Shown: positions 10,281 through 18,468, numbered from the stretch's first letter. The stretch is 64,000 bases of DNA from Arthrobacter sp. MMS18-M83 (GCF_026683955.1 NZ_CP113343.1:1922001-1986000); one strand, 5' to 3'. Program-made: numbers and translations. Notes: generated by a model not told the origin, from the sequence alone.

Positions 10281-10359
10281 GGACATGCCCAGCCTTGCGT
10301 CGGGGCGATGGACATATGCTGCATATGCTCATTGCCCTGGGCCAAGGCTGGGCATGTCC
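10281..10359. repeat. 79-bp palindromic repeat, copy 1 (GGACATGCCC family)
   Basis: Outer arms GGACATGCCCAGCCTTG (10281-10297) and its exact complement (10343-10359) enclose an inner inverted pair around ATATG/CATAT. A second element of identical length and layout lies at 11315-11393. It sits between creatinase and the IclR gene and could also end the creatinase transcript. Confidence 0.8.
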
Positions 10360-10387
10360 CGATTAAAAGAGCCATATAGTGACCATC

Positions 10388-11191
10388 ATGACCTCAGAAA
10401 ACACCAGCGAAACCCCGGCCAACGGCGATTCCAAAGGCGCTTCGGTCCTCGAGAACGCCATTGCCGTGCTCCGCAGCTTCACCGCCGAGGAACCGCTGCT
10501 GGGCGTCACCGAGATCGCCGGCAGGATCGGCCTCCACAAGAGCACCGTGTCCCGGATCCTCGCGACCTTCGAACAAGAACACCTGGTGGAACGCGACTCC
10601 GACTCCCGCCGCTTCCGGCTGGGCCTGGGCATGATTGCCTTGGCGGGACCGCTCCTCGCCGAGCTGGAAGAGCGTCGGGTGGCCTATCCCGTGCTGCGCG
10701 AACTCAGCGAGCGGACCGGCGAGACGAGCGCGCTCATGGTGTGGAACGGGAACGAATCCATGTGCGTGGAACAAATTGCCAGCCGCCACCAGGTCAAGCA
10801 CCTCGCCCCGCTGGGTGCCCGATACAACGAGGCGCTCAGTTCCTCGGTGCAGGTCTTCCTGGCCGCCGAGGACGCAGATCGGGTGCGCACGCTCCTGCGC
10901 AGCGGCTCGATCACACTGCCCGGCCTCGACGAGGAAGCCCTCGAGGCCTACCTGCTCCGGCTCAAGGAGTCGGTGAAGCGAGGATGGGCCGTCAACTTCG
11001 GCGAAACATCCATCGAAGAAGTGGGCGTGGCTTCACCTGTCTATGACCACCGCGGAGACATCGTGGCCTCTGTACTGATCCCCGCCCCCAAGTTCCGCGT
11101 CTCCCAGGACACTCTCGCCAGCCTCGGCGAGGCCTGCCAAGATGCAGCCCGCAAGATCACCACGCGCCTGGGCGGCCGCGCAGCGCACTAA
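10388..11191 (+). CDS. IclR-family transcriptional regulator
   Basis: DNA-binding regulator with an N-terminal winged helix-turn-helix (about residues 25-85, core VTEIAGRIGLHKSTVSRIL) and a C-terminal IclR effector domain (about 95-260, with FGETSIEEVGVASPVYDHRG and VASVLIPAPKFR). The 267 residues fit the family. ATG 10388 is preferred over the in-frame GTG nine bases upstream. It lies on the same strand as the symporter and creatinase but is separated from them by a palindrome. It probably controls them through the GTTGC/GCAAC site at 7527-7551. Effector unknown, creatine or sarcosine being the natural guess. Confidence 0.9.
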   Translation: MTSENTSETPANGDSKGASVLENAIAVLRSFTAEEPLLGVTEIAGRIGLHKSTVSRILATFEQEHLVERDSDSRRFRLGLGMIALAGPLLAELEERRVAYPVLRELSERTGETSALMVWNGNESMCVEQIASRHQVKHLAPLGARYNEALSSSVQVFLAAEDADRVRTLLRSGSITLPGLDEEALEAYLLRLKESVKRGWAVNFGETSIEEVGVASPVYDHRGDIVASVLIPAPKFRVSQDTLASLGEACQDAARKITTRLGGRAAH

Positions 11192-11238
11192 GCTGCCGGC
11201 ACCCCCACAGAACCTGTGCCGCTCAGGACTCCAGAAAT

Positions 11239-11393
11239 GGACATGCGCACTCGTCATCCACCGGACATGCCCAGTCCCAAGCCTTGGCAGCGGACATAAC
11301 GCTCTCGCCCAAAAGGACATGCCCAGCCTTGGAGTCCAGGGATGGGCATATTCGCAATATGTCCATTGTTCCGAGGCAAGGTTGGGCATGTCC
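11239..11393. repeat. cluster of GGACATGCCC repeats with a second 79-bp palindrome
   Basis: GGACATGCGC (11239), GGACATGCCCAGTCC (11263) and CGGACATAACGC (11291) precede a complete element at 11315-11393. Its arms are GGACATGCCCAGCCTTG and CAAGGTTGGGCATGTCC, with an inner near-palindrome GGCATATTCGCAATATGTCC. Together with copy 1 it flanks the IclR gene. Confidence 0.75.
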
Positions 11394-11394
11394 C

Positions 11395-11508
11395 CCGCTG
11401 CGGGGGCGCGGGGGCGGGGGCTGAGCAATGTCCCTTGCTGCCGGGGCCGGGTGGCCGGGGCCGGGCGGGGCATGTCCTTGGTGGGGGGCCCCACGGCCAG
11501 GGAACCCT
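11395..11508. other. G-rich low-complexity intergenic stretch
   Basis: Runs of three to six G on the plus strand (for example GGGGGCGCGGGGGCGGGGGC) with two more degraded GGCATGTCC elements. No coding signal. It lies beyond the end of the convergent LOG gene. Confidence 0.5.
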
Positions 11509-11516
11509 GAACGCAG

Positions 11517-12650
11517 TTAGTCCGCGACGACGGCGAGCGCCTCCTCCACCGTGTCCACCAGGAAAATCCAGTCCTCCATCACTTTCCCGGCAGCGAGGCT
11601 CTGCAACATGGGCCACGCTGGATACTTGTGCTCCCAGTGGTCGCGCCCCACGAGCACCATCGGAGTGACGGTTTCCGGGGCGCCGTAGAAGTTCTCGCAT
11701 GCGTCCTGGAAAATTTCCTGCACGGTGCCGGCGGAACCCGGGAGGAACACGATTCCGCCGTTGCACAATTCCAGCAGGATCGCTTCGCGCATGGAATTCG
11801 CGAAGTACTTGGCGATGTGGGTGGCAAAGAGGTTGGGCGGCTCATGCCCGTAGAACCAGGTGGGTATCCCCAGCGACGTCGTTCCGCGCGGATGGTGCCC
11901 GACGACGGCGGCGGCGGCCCGCGCCCAAGCCGTCACCGAGGGACGGAAACCCGGCACCGCCGCGAGCGCCTGGAGCGCGCCGGCGAAGTCGACGTCGGGC
12001 AGGCCGCACAAGTAGGCGCCCAAATTGGCCGCTTCCATGGCACCCGGCCCGCCACCCGTGGCCACGGTGAAACCGGACAGTGCCAGGAGCCGCCCGAGGC
12101 GCGCGGCGTCGTCGAAATCCTCTGTTCCGCGTTGCGCGGCATGCCCGCCCATGACGCCCACGATCTTGTTCCCCGAGAAATCCCCGTTGCCCAGAAGCTC
12201 GTCCAAGGCGTCCCCGATGGCGTGGTCGTGCAGCGCGGCGGCGAGGGTGGCGTCCAGGCTGGTCCGCTGCCCCGGCGTGATGCTCCAGTGGTAGACCTGG
12301 GCATCCAGGGTGGCTTCGTACTCTGTCGAGTCAATGTCCTCGTACAGTTCGGCGGCACTGTAGAGGCTGCCCCGGTAGGGGTTGAACGGCACACCACGCA
12401 GCTTCGGAAAGATGAGGGCACCGCGGCTGCGCAGGGAGTCCTCGACACCGTCGTCGAAGGTGCAGCCCAGGAAGATGGCGCCCTGGGGATCCAGCCGCTC
12501 CAAGTCGCCACGCCGGCCCCGCAGGTCCAGCGACTGGGCGTGCCAGCCATGCATGGTCGCCGCGCCCGAGCTGAGCAGCCGGTCGAAATGGGCCACGCTC
12601 TCAATGTCGAGCGTGCGGGGACTGGGAGTCAGGGCGCGGGACGGATTCAT
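11517..12650 (-). CDS. LOG-family nucleotide 5'-monophosphate nucleosidase-like protein
   Basis: Rossmann-fold protein of the LOG (lysine decarboxylase-like) family, whose members release a base from a nucleoside monophosphate. The core begins near KIVGVMGGHAAQRG; TGGGPGAMEAANLGAYLCG and the catalytic-type FLPGSAGTVQEIFQDA follow. The canonical motif is PGGxGTxxE, so here the second Gly is Ser. About 170 residues before the core resemble the extended PpnN-type organisation rather than the short 190-residue LOG proteins. ATG 12650 gives 377 residues. An in-frame ATG pair at 12707/12704 is also possible, and neither start has a good ribosome site. Divergent from the amidotransferase gene. Confidence 0.75.
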   Translation of the reverse strand: MNPSRALTPSPRTLDIESVAHFDRLLSSGAATMHGWHAQSLDLRGRRGDLERLDPQGAIFLGCTFDDGVEDSLRSRGALIFPKLRGVPFNPYRGSLYSAAELYEDIDSTEYEATLDAQVYHWSITPGQRTSLDATLAAALHDHAIGDALDELLGNGDFSGNKIVGVMGGHAAQRGTEDFDDAARLGRLLALSGFTVATGGGPGAMEAANLGAYLCGLPDVDFAGALQALAAVPGFRPSVTAWARAAAAVVGHHPRGTTSLGIPTWFYGHEPPNLFATHIAKYFANSMREAILLELCNGGIVFLPGSAGTVQEIFQDACENFYGAPETVTPMVLVGRDHWEHKYPAWPMLQSLAAGKVMEDWIFLVDTVEEALAVVAD

Positions 12651-12712
12651 GGCATCAGCGTAAGCCCGCGGTGATGTTGCGTAGGAGTCGTCCGGCCGGT
12701 GCATCATGGAGC

Positions 12713-13492
12713 ATGCAGACTTCCGAACAGCAGAGCAGCGTCCGGCCCCGGATCGGCATCCCCGTCCGCCTCAGCAGCTCCGAAGACGCCGATGCCCGTG
12801 TGGGAGAGGCGAATGAACTCTTCGATTTCATCGTCGAACTAGTGCGCGACGCCGGTGCGGAGCCGGTCTTGCTGGACGCCTCCTTCACCGACGAAGCCGG
12901 CCGGCTGGCCACCGAGCTCCGTTCCCTCAACGGCGTCCTACTCCCCGGCGGAGGAGACCTGGACCCTCGACTCTACGGCGAAGAAGCGACTGAGGCCTGC
13001 TACGACGTCAACCCGGACCAAGACCGCTTGGACTTGGCTGTTGCCCGTGAATCGCTCGACGCCGGTTTGCCCACCTTCGGCATCTGCCGCGGCCACCAGC
13101 TCCTGAACGTGGTGTACGGCGGCTCGCTCATCCAGGACATGCACCCGTCGGCGGTGCAGCACAACGGCCTGACCCCGGCGGAGGGCGAGCTGAGCACCTG
13201 GGCGTGGCACGACGTCGAACTTTCTCCAGGTTCCAAGGTGGCCGGGCTCTATGGCTCGCGGGACTCGGTGCGGATTGCCTCAGGACACCACCAGGCTGTG
13301 GACCGGGTAGGCGACGGCCTGGTAGTCACTGCGGTGGCAGAGGATGGCACGGTGGAGGCCCTTGAGGATCCACAGCGCTGGGTGGCATCCGTGCAATGGC
13401 ATCCCGAGGCATCGCAGCTGCCCGGCGAGGAACGGCTCTCCCCGTTCAAAGCTTTCGTGGAGGTCTGCAGGACGCTGCGCCCCCTGGCCTGA
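12713..13492 (+). CDS. class I glutamine amidotransferase-like gamma-glutamyl hydrolase (PuuD/peptidase C26 type)
   Basis: Cytoplasmic hydrolase that cleaves gamma-glutamyl amide bonds, as in gamma-glutamyl-GABA breakdown. The nucleophile is Cys125 in TFGICRGHQLLNV; the catalytic His-Glu pair is in VQWHPEAS near residue 227. LLPGGGDLDPRLYGEEA and IASGHHQAVDRVG are family blocks. At 259 residues it is a stand-alone domain. ATG 12713 is chosen because GGAG lies just upstream; an ATG at 12671 would overlap the divergent gene's leader. No other polyamine genes are nearby, so the true substrate is open. Confidence 0.85.
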   Translation: MQTSEQQSSVRPRIGIPVRLSSSEDADARVGEANELFDFIVELVRDAGAEPVLLDASFTDEAGRLATELRSLNGVLLPGGGDLDPRLYGEEATEACYDVNPDQDRLDLAVARESLDAGLPTFGICRGHQLLNVVYGGSLIQDMHPSAVQHNGLTPAEGELSTWAWHDVELSPGSKVAGLYGSRDSVRIASGHHQAVDRVGDGLVVTAVAEDGTVEALEDPQRWVASVQWHPEASQLPGEERLSPFKAFVEVCRTLRPLA

Positions 13493-13620
13493 CCGAGACG
13501 GCGAGGCCCTGCCCGCCGGAGGCAATTGCCCGTTCCGGTGAACCTGACCGCTTTGGAATTCGTCTCATCAGTGTGGCAAGCACATTCCGGCCACCGGACA
13601 TGAGAATCGGGGAACCAATC

Positions 13621-14025
13621 ATGGGAAAGAACCCCAAGGCCTTGATGGTCATCGTCGGGGCGGCCCTCCTGATCGCCGTGAGTGGGTGCGGGTCGTCCGG
13701 TGGTGGCTATCAGGGGGCTTCATCGAGCCCACCTTCTGCCGCGTCCTCCAGCGCTCCGCCGTCTGGGACCTCCCAATCGCCCACCATCACCATCAAGAAC
13801 TTTGGCTATCAAGGACCCGTCTCGGTCAGCCCGGGCGCCAAAGTCATGGTGAAGAACGAGGATGCCCAGGCCCACACAGTCACTTCAGACGACGGGAAGG
13901 CCTTCGACGCCGCGGTCGATGGCGGGGGCGGAACAGCCCACTTCACTGCGCCCAGCGCACCTGGCAGCTATCCCTACCATTGCGCCTACCACTCAAATAT
14001 GCATGGAACGCTGGTCGTGAAATGA
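13621..14025 (+). CDS. secreted cupredoxin-domain lipoprotein (plastocyanin/azurin-like)
   Basis: Membrane-anchored blue-copper-type protein outside the cell. Lipobox IAVSGC puts the lipidated Cys at residue 23, followed by a Ser/Pro/Ala linker. The domain starts at PTITIKNFGYQGPVSVSPGA and has the ligand set His in DAQAHTVTSD plus Cys, His and Met in YPYHCAYHSNMHG, which is a type 1 copper site. 134 residues from ATG 13621; an ATG at 13600 is also in frame. The stop overlaps the first unit of a tandem ATGAGCACAGCGAA repeat that leads into the next gene. Role unknown, probably electron transfer or copper handling. Confidence 0.88.
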   Translation: MGKNPKALMVIVGAALLIAVSGCGSSGGGYQGASSSPPSAASSSAPPSGTSQSPTITIKNFGYQGPVSVSPGAKVMVKNEDAQAHTVTSDDGKAFDAAVDGGGGTAHFTAPSAPGSYPYHCAYHSNMHGTLVVK

Positions 14026-14053
14026 GCACAGCGAAATGAGCACAGCGAAATGA
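14022..14053 (+). promoter_or_regulatory. chain of overlapping start/stop codons made by a 14-bp tandem duplication
   Basis: ATGAGCACAGCGAA occurs at 14022 and 14036 and its start recurs at 14050. Each copy reads ATG AGC ACA GCG AAA TGA (MSTAK). Each TGA overlaps the next ATG, and the first ATG overlaps the cupredoxin stop. The last ATG is the start of the membrane protein gene. This looks like relayed translational coupling. Confidence 0.6.
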
Positions 14054-14487
14054 GCGCCCGTGAACTGGTCCGCCGCAAGCCGAGGGACATCGTGTTGCGT
14101 CTGCTTGTCGTGGCAGCCTTGGTCATCGACGCAATGGTGCATTGGCAGCTTGCCCCGGGCTACCAGCTGGGCGCCCCGGGCGGAATCGGGCAAGGCAACC
14201 TGTTCCGCCTGGAAGCGGTCGCCGCGGTTCTCGCTGGCCTGTACGTCCTGGTCCGCGGCAGCCGGCCAGCCTATGCGGCCGCCTTGGTTGTCGCTGGCAG
14301 CGCCTTCATCGCAGTCCTCCTCTACCGGTATGTCGACATACCGGCCTTGGGCCCGATCCCGGCCATGTACGAGCCCGTATGGTTTTTTGAGAAGGCCCTC
14401 AGCGCCGTCGCCGAGGGACTAGGCGCCGTCCTGGCCGGCGTCGGGTTCCTTAGGCAACGCGGCAGCGCCCAGCGACGCCGGCGCTGA
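14050..14487 (+). CDS. small four-helix membrane protein of unknown function
   Basis: 145 residues with four predicted membrane segments (about 15-33, 55-72, 80-97 and 118-137) and a basic C-terminal tail QRRRR. I do not recognise a named family. A charged/polar stretch between helices 1 and 2 contains HWQLAPGYQLGAPGG. It is coupled to the upstream cupredoxin lipoprotein, so the pair may work together at the membrane, for example in copper or redox handling. That is inference from position only. Confidence 0.75.
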   Translation: MSARELVRRKPRDIVLRLLVVAALVIDAMVHWQLAPGYQLGAPGGIGQGNLFRLEAVAAVLAGLYVLVRGSRPAYAAALVVAGSAFIAVLLYRYVDIPALGPIPAMYEPVWFFEKALSAVAEGLGAVLAGVGFLRQRGSAQRRRR

Positions 14488-14678
14488 ACGGCCCACCCCG
14501 CCGCTGAAAGAGACGCAGGCCGACCGGCGACGGGGCCTCGGTCCCGGGGACGCCGCCAACTGCACCCCTAGTTCTGATGTCTGGACATGCACCCCGCACC
14601 GCTCGCAAAACGGTGCAATAGACCCGCCCCAATAACCTTGATCAAGCCAAGTCTCCTGATATCATCGATAAAGCAGTA

Positions 14679-14688
14679 TGTCCTATCA
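14679..14688. promoter_or_regulatory. candidate GntR (IolR) operator, TGTCCTATCA
   Basis: One of a set of related decamers found before inositol genes in this window. It lies 63 bases upstream of the GntR gene itself, suggesting autoregulation. No certain -10/-35 pair can be named around it. Confidence 0.45.
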
Positions 14689-14750
14689 AGCGAACATGAG
14701 CGGACATGCAGCTACGTCCGGGACAGTCCCGGAACGCGAGGGAGCATGCA

Positions 14751-15491
14751 ATGGCGAATCAACTTGGCCTCATTATCGACCGTTCTTCCCCTGTGCCTTT
14801 GTACCACCAGGTGGTCCAGGGCATCGAGGCCGCCATCCACAGCGGAGTGCTGGAACCCGGCAGCCGTTTGGACAATGAAATCGACTTCGCCGCCCAGCTC
14901 AACCTGTCCAGGCCCACCATGCGCAAGGCCATGGATGAACTGGTCCGCTCCGGCTTATTGGTCCGCAAGCGCGGCGTAGGCACACAGGTGGTTTCGAGCC
15001 AGGTTCGCCGGCCCCTGGAACTCTCCAGCCTCTACGACGATCTGACCAACAACGGCAAGAAGCCCACAACGCAGGTCCTCAGCTTCTCCCACATGGAAGC
15101 CGACGCAGCCACGCTGACCGCACTGCAGCTTCCGGCGGGTTCGAAGGTCTACCACTTCACCCGCCTCCGCAAGGTGGGCGGCAAGCCGCTCGCACTCATG
15201 GAGAACTGGGTCCGGGACGACATCGCTGCCATGGACGAAGCGATGCTGGCCGCGGAGGGCCTCTACGCCATCCTGCGCCGAGGCGGCGTCAACTTCCGCC
15301 TCGCCTCGCAGCGGATCGGCGCCATGATCGCCAACGACTACCAGGCACCGCTCTTGGAGGCGGAGGTCGGCTCGGCTTTGGTCACCATGGAGCGCACCGC
15401 CGTCGACGACACCGGACGCATGGTGGAAACCGGCCACCACGTCTACCGGGCAGATTCCTACAGCTTTGAAATGACACTCGTACAGCGCTAA
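14751..15491 (+). CDS. GntR/HutC-family regulator, probable inositol regulator (IolR-like)
   Basis: N-terminal winged helix (about residues 10-80; PLYHQVVQGIEAAIHSGVLE and the recognition segment LNLSRPTMRKAMDELVRSG) and a C-terminal UTRA ligand domain (about 95-240). 246 residues is standard. ATG 14751 follows GGGAG. It is encoded 17 bases before iolB on the same strand, so it almost certainly regulates inositol catabolism. Corynebacterium glutamicum uses a GntR-type IolR, whereas Bacillus uses a DeoR-type one. Candidate binding sites recur at several iol promoters in this window. Confidence 0.88.
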   Translation: MANQLGLIIDRSSPVPLYHQVVQGIEAAIHSGVLEPGSRLDNEIDFAAQLNLSRPTMRKAMDELVRSGLLVRKRGVGTQVVSSQVRRPLELSSLYDDLTNNGKKPTTQVLSFSHMEADAATLTALQLPAGSKVYHFTRLRKVGGKPLALMENWVRDDIAAMDEAMLAAEGLYAILRRGGVNFRLASQRIGAMIANDYQAPLLEAEVGSALVTMERTAVDDTGRMVETGHHVYRADSYSFEMTLVQR

Positions 15492-15508
15492 CGCAAGGAC
15501 ATAACTTC

Positions 15509-16402
15509 ATGGCCAACTGGGTCTATCCACTAGGAACCGCCAACGACGGCGATTGGGACATCTCGCTCGGAACCTCCGATTCCGCCTTGGCCGTGGATGG
15601 TTGGGCCCACACCGGGCTCAAGGTCGCCACGCTCGCCGCAGGCACCGCCGTCGAACTCCCCGCCGCGGCGGAGGAACGGATCGTTGTGCCGCTCAACGGC
15701 GCCTTCACGGTGACAGCCGACGGCGTCGAGTATCCCCTCACGGGGCGGGCGTCAGTTTTCCATGGGCCCAGCGATGTCCTGTATTCCGGTACGAACACCG
15801 CCGTCACGATCAGTTCGTACGACGGCGGCCGCGTCGCCGTTGCCACCGCTCCGGCGAACGCGTCATATCCCACCCGACTGGTCACCGCCGCGGAAACCCC
15901 GGTGGAGCTGCGTGGCGCAGGCAATTGCTCCCGCCAGGTCCACAACTTCGGCACCCCAGCGGCGCTTGAGGCAGACCGTTTCATCGTCTGCGAAGTGCTC
16001 ACTCCCGCAGGCAACTGGTCCTCCTATCCCCCGCACAAGCACGACGAGGAAAAGGACGGCGAGACGCAGCTCGAGGAGATCTACTACTTCGAGACCCGCG
16101 TGGCTGACGGTTCCAAGGCCCCTGCCGACGCCGATGCGATCGGCTACCAGCGCGTCTATGCCTCCGATGACCGCCCGATTGATGTGGCCGCTGAGGTTCG
16201 CACGGGCGACGTCGTGCTGGTTCCCTATGGATGGCACGGTCCCGCCATGGCTGCTCCCGGCTACGACATGTACTACCTGAACGTCATGGCCGGTCCGGGG
16301 CCTGTGCGCGAATGGCTCATCAGCGACGATCCCCACCACGGCTGGGTCCGGCAGAGCTGGGATGGACTGGACATCGACCCCCGCCTGCCGTTCGGCGCCT
16401 GA
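15509..16402 (+). CDS. iolB: 5-deoxy-glucuronate isomerase IolB
   Basis: Converts 5-deoxy-D-glucuronate to 5-dehydro-2-deoxy-D-gluconate, the step between IolD and IolC. Double-cupin KduI/IolB fold: the metal site is recognisable as PPHKHDEE, LEEIYYFETR and VPYGWHGPAMAAPGYDMYYL. FGTPAALEADRFIVCEVLTP precedes it as in known IolB. The 297 residues fit. It follows the GntR gene closely and ends before a strong terminator, while the rest of the pathway is 15-24 kb away on the other strand. Confidence 0.95.
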   Translation: MANWVYPLGTANDGDWDISLGTSDSALAVDGWAHTGLKVATLAAGTAVELPAAAEERIVVPLNGAFTVTADGVEYPLTGRASVFHGPSDVLYSGTNTAVTISSYDGGRVAVATAPANASYPTRLVTAAETPVELRGAGNCSRQVHNFGTPAALEADRFIVCEVLTPAGNWSSYPPHKHDEEKDGETQLEEIYYFETRVADGSKAPADADAIGYQRVYASDDRPIDVAAEVRTGDVVLVPYGWHGPAMAAPGYDMYYLNVMAGPGPVREWLISDDPHHGWVRQSWDGLDIDPRLPFGA

Positions 16403-16443
16403 GGCGATTCGGCGGCTCGCGCCGCTCGAAGTGAACGCAAAAA

Positions 16444-16475
16444 CGCTCCTCCGGAACGAAAGATCCGGAGGAGCG
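16444..16475 (+). terminator. terminator after iolB
   Basis: CGCTCCTCCGGA and TCCGGAGGAGCG form a 12-bp stem with an 8-base loop, followed by CTTTTG. On the minus strand it lies beyond the converging dehydrogenase gene and may serve both. Confidence 0.85.
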
Positions 16476-16511
16476 CTTTTGTGATGGAGGGTTTTTCGAA
16501 ACGGGCTGAAA

Positions 16512-16618
16512 TCTGCAGGAGGGTTCGTGAAAAGGCGCGTGTTTCTGCAGGAGGGTCGTGGGAATTTATCTCATTTGTGGAGGAGCGTTCCTGCTCATTT
16601 GTGGAGGAGCGTTCCTGC
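16512..16618. repeat. short direct repeats at the 3' end of the minus-strand gene
   Basis: TCTGCAGGAGGG occurs at 16512 and 16543 (31 apart). A 24-bp unit containing GTGGAGGAGCGTTCCTG is present twice in tandem at about 16570-16617. The upstream copy encodes the C-terminal AGTLLHK and stop of the minus-strand gene; the other copy lies just beyond the stop. Confidence 0.7.
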
Positions 16619-17638
16619 CGGCGCAACTTTGACCGGAACACCGCGTGCCAGGGACTCCTGCGCGGCATCGGCCACGCGGGAAGCAGCAACAGCGTCCTCC
16701 GGGGTGCAAGGGTTCTCACGCTGGCCCAGGACAAGCTCCACAAAGGCTGCCATTTCCGAGCGGTAAGCCTGGTCGAAGCGCTCGGCGAACGTCTTGTGGG
16801 GTTCTCCGGATGGGAACGCGATCCCGGCCTCCGCTGATTCCATGGCTGTCTTGTCGTCCAGGCCAACCATGAGGGAACGCTTGGAGCCTTGAATTTCAAG
16901 GCGCACGTCGTGGCCGGCCCCGTTGTAGCGGGTGGCGGACACAGTGCCCACCGTGCCGTCGTCGAACGTGATCAATGCCAGCGCCGTGTCCACGTCGCCC
17001 ACTTCGCCGATGGCGGGATCGCCATTGTTGGACCCCTTGGCATAGACCTCCACGATTTCGCGGCCGGTCAGCCAGCGCAGGATGTCGAAATCGTGGACCG
17101 AGCAATCGCGGAACAGGCCGCCGGACGTTGCTAGGAATTCCACGGGCGGCGGAGCCATGTCGCAGGTCACCGCCCGCAGCGAGTGAATCCAGCCGAGCTC
17201 GCCGGCTTGGTAGGCACGCCTGGCCGCAAGGTAGCCGGCATCGAAGCGGCGCTGGTGGCCTATCTGCACCACGCCGTGGTTGGCACGGATGTGTTCGAGG
17301 ACGGGCAACGAATCGGCCACGTTCATTGCCACGGGCTTCTCGCAGAAGACCGGAATACCGGCGTCCACTCCCGCACGGATCAATTCCGGATGCGTGCCGG
17401 TTCCAGTAGCGATGACCAGGCCATCCACCCCGGAGGCAATCAAGGCCTCCACCGACGGCAGGAACTCGGCGCCCAGACCGGCCGCCACCTTGCGGGCGTG
17501 GTCTTCGGCGACGTCCGTGAGCCGCAACTCCACGTTGATTCCCTGCGCATTCAATTCCCCGTTGAGTGCGGCGATGTTGTTGGCGTGCATCACGCCGATT
17601 CGCCCTACTCCGACCAGTCCGAGAACGACGTCTTTCAT
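16595..17638 (-). CDS. Gfo/Idh/MocA-family dehydrogenase, probable inositol dehydrogenase
   Basis: NAD(P)-dependent oxidoreductase of the inositol dehydrogenase family. The N-terminal Rossmann motif is GLVGVGRIGVMHANNIAAL; the lysine motif is FCEKPVAMN (about residue 96); GHQRRFDAGY and CSVHDFDILRWLTG carry the active-site Asp/His. 347 residues. ATG 17638 has GGAGGTAG upstream and overlaps the preceding gene's stop by four bases. It is the last of five genes read leftwards from 21660. Likely substrates are myo-, scyllo- or D-chiro-inositol or a derived ketose; sequence alone does not decide. The C-terminus ends inside a duplicated 24-bp unit. Confidence 0.85.
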   Translation of the reverse strand: MKDVVLGLVGVGRIGVMHANNIAALNGELNAQGINVELRLTDVAEDHARKVAAGLGAEFLPSVEALIASGVDGLVIATGTGTHPELIRAGVDAGIPVFCEKPVAMNVADSLPVLEHIRANHGVVQIGHQRRFDAGYLAARRAYQAGELGWIHSLRAVTCDMAPPPVEFLATSGGLFRDCSVHDFDILRWLTGREIVEVYAKGSNNGDPAIGEVGDVDTALALITFDDGTVGTVSATRYNGAGHDVRLEIQGSKRSLMVGLDDKTAMESAEAGIAFPSGEPHKTFAERFDQAYRSEMAAFVELVLGQRENPCTPEDAVAASRVADAAQESLARGVPVKVAPAGTLLHK

Positions 17639-18468
17639 AGTGCTACCTCCGTTGAAAAGTCTGTTGTGTCCTGACCCGCGCCGTCGTGAACCGGGCCGCC
17701 TTGAACGGAGAACGCCCGGCGGAACGCCCCGAGGGCCTCCATGTCGTCTCCGCTGGCCCATGCCTCCATGCCAACGGTTCCTTCATAACCCGCATCCGCG
17801 AGCGCCCGGGCCACGGCCGAGTAGTTGATTTCGCCGGTGCCGGGTTCCCAGCGCCCCGGAACGTCCGCCACTTGGATCTCACCGATGTGTGGCAAGGCGG
17901 TGCGGACCAGCTCGATGAGGTTCCCCTCCCCCAGCTGTGCGTGGTAAAGGTCCAGCATCATTTTCACGTTGGGGTGTCCGGCCGCTTCCACCAGCGCCAA
18001 GGTGTCCTTGGCCCGGGCGAGCGGAATGCCAGGGTGGTCCAGCACGGTGTTGAGGTTCTCGAGACAGAAGGTCAGGCCGTGCTTCTCCCCGAGCGCACCG
18101 AGCCGCTCCAGGGTTCGAACCCCGGTGATCCACATGCTGCCGTTGGAGCGGTAGACGGGACGGGCTGCCTTCCCCTCGATCAACTCGGCCGAGTGCACCA
18201 CCATGCGGCTGACGCCGAGCTCCAGGGCGGTGGGAATCAACGTTTCGGCGGTCCTCACCACGTCATCGGCTGTTTCCGCGTCAACCAAACTCCCGGAGGT
18301 GTACCCGGTCATGGAGGAAAAGACCGCGCCGCTCGACTTAAGCGCCGCAATGTCCTTGCTCCTCGAGTCCCAGAGTTCGACGTCGAATCCGGCTTCGTGG
18401 ATCCGCCGCACCCGTTCGGTAAACGGAAGCTCCGTAAAGACCATTTCGGCACAAACGGCCAGGCGCAT
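17635..18468 (-). CDS. sugar phosphate isomerase/epimerase-like TIM-barrel protein (hydroxypyruvate isomerase/IolI type)
   Basis: 277-residue AP-endonuclease-2 fold. Metal and acid residues are visible in LTFCLENLNTVLDHPG, VKMMLDLYHAQLGEGN and GTVGMEAWAS. The N-terminus MRLAVCAEMVFTELPFTERV resembles hydroxypyruvate isomerases and the IolI inosose isomerase. It overlaps both neighbours (TGATG upstream, ATGA downstream), sitting between two Gfo/Idh genes in one operon. This fits a step that isomerises the keto-inositol made by a dehydrogenase. Exact reaction not known. Confidence 0.8.
   Translation of the reverse strand: MRLAVCAEMVFTELPFTERVRRIHEAGFDVELWDSRSKDIAALKSSGAVFSSMTGYTSGSLVDAETADDVVRTAETLIPTALELGVSRMVVHSAELIEGKAARPVYRSNGSMWITGVRTLERLGALGEKHGLTFCLENLNTVLDHPGIPLARAKDTLALVEAAGHPNVKMMLDLYHAQLGEGNLIELVRTALPHIGEIQVADVPGRWEPGTGEINYSAVARALADAGYEGTVGMEAWASGDDMEALGAFRRAFSVQGGPVHDGAGQDTTDFSTEVAL

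Noticed and set aside
10281..11393. IclR gene as cargo of an insertion sequence
   Set aside because: The flanking palindromes are alike, but no transposase or target-site duplication is visible.
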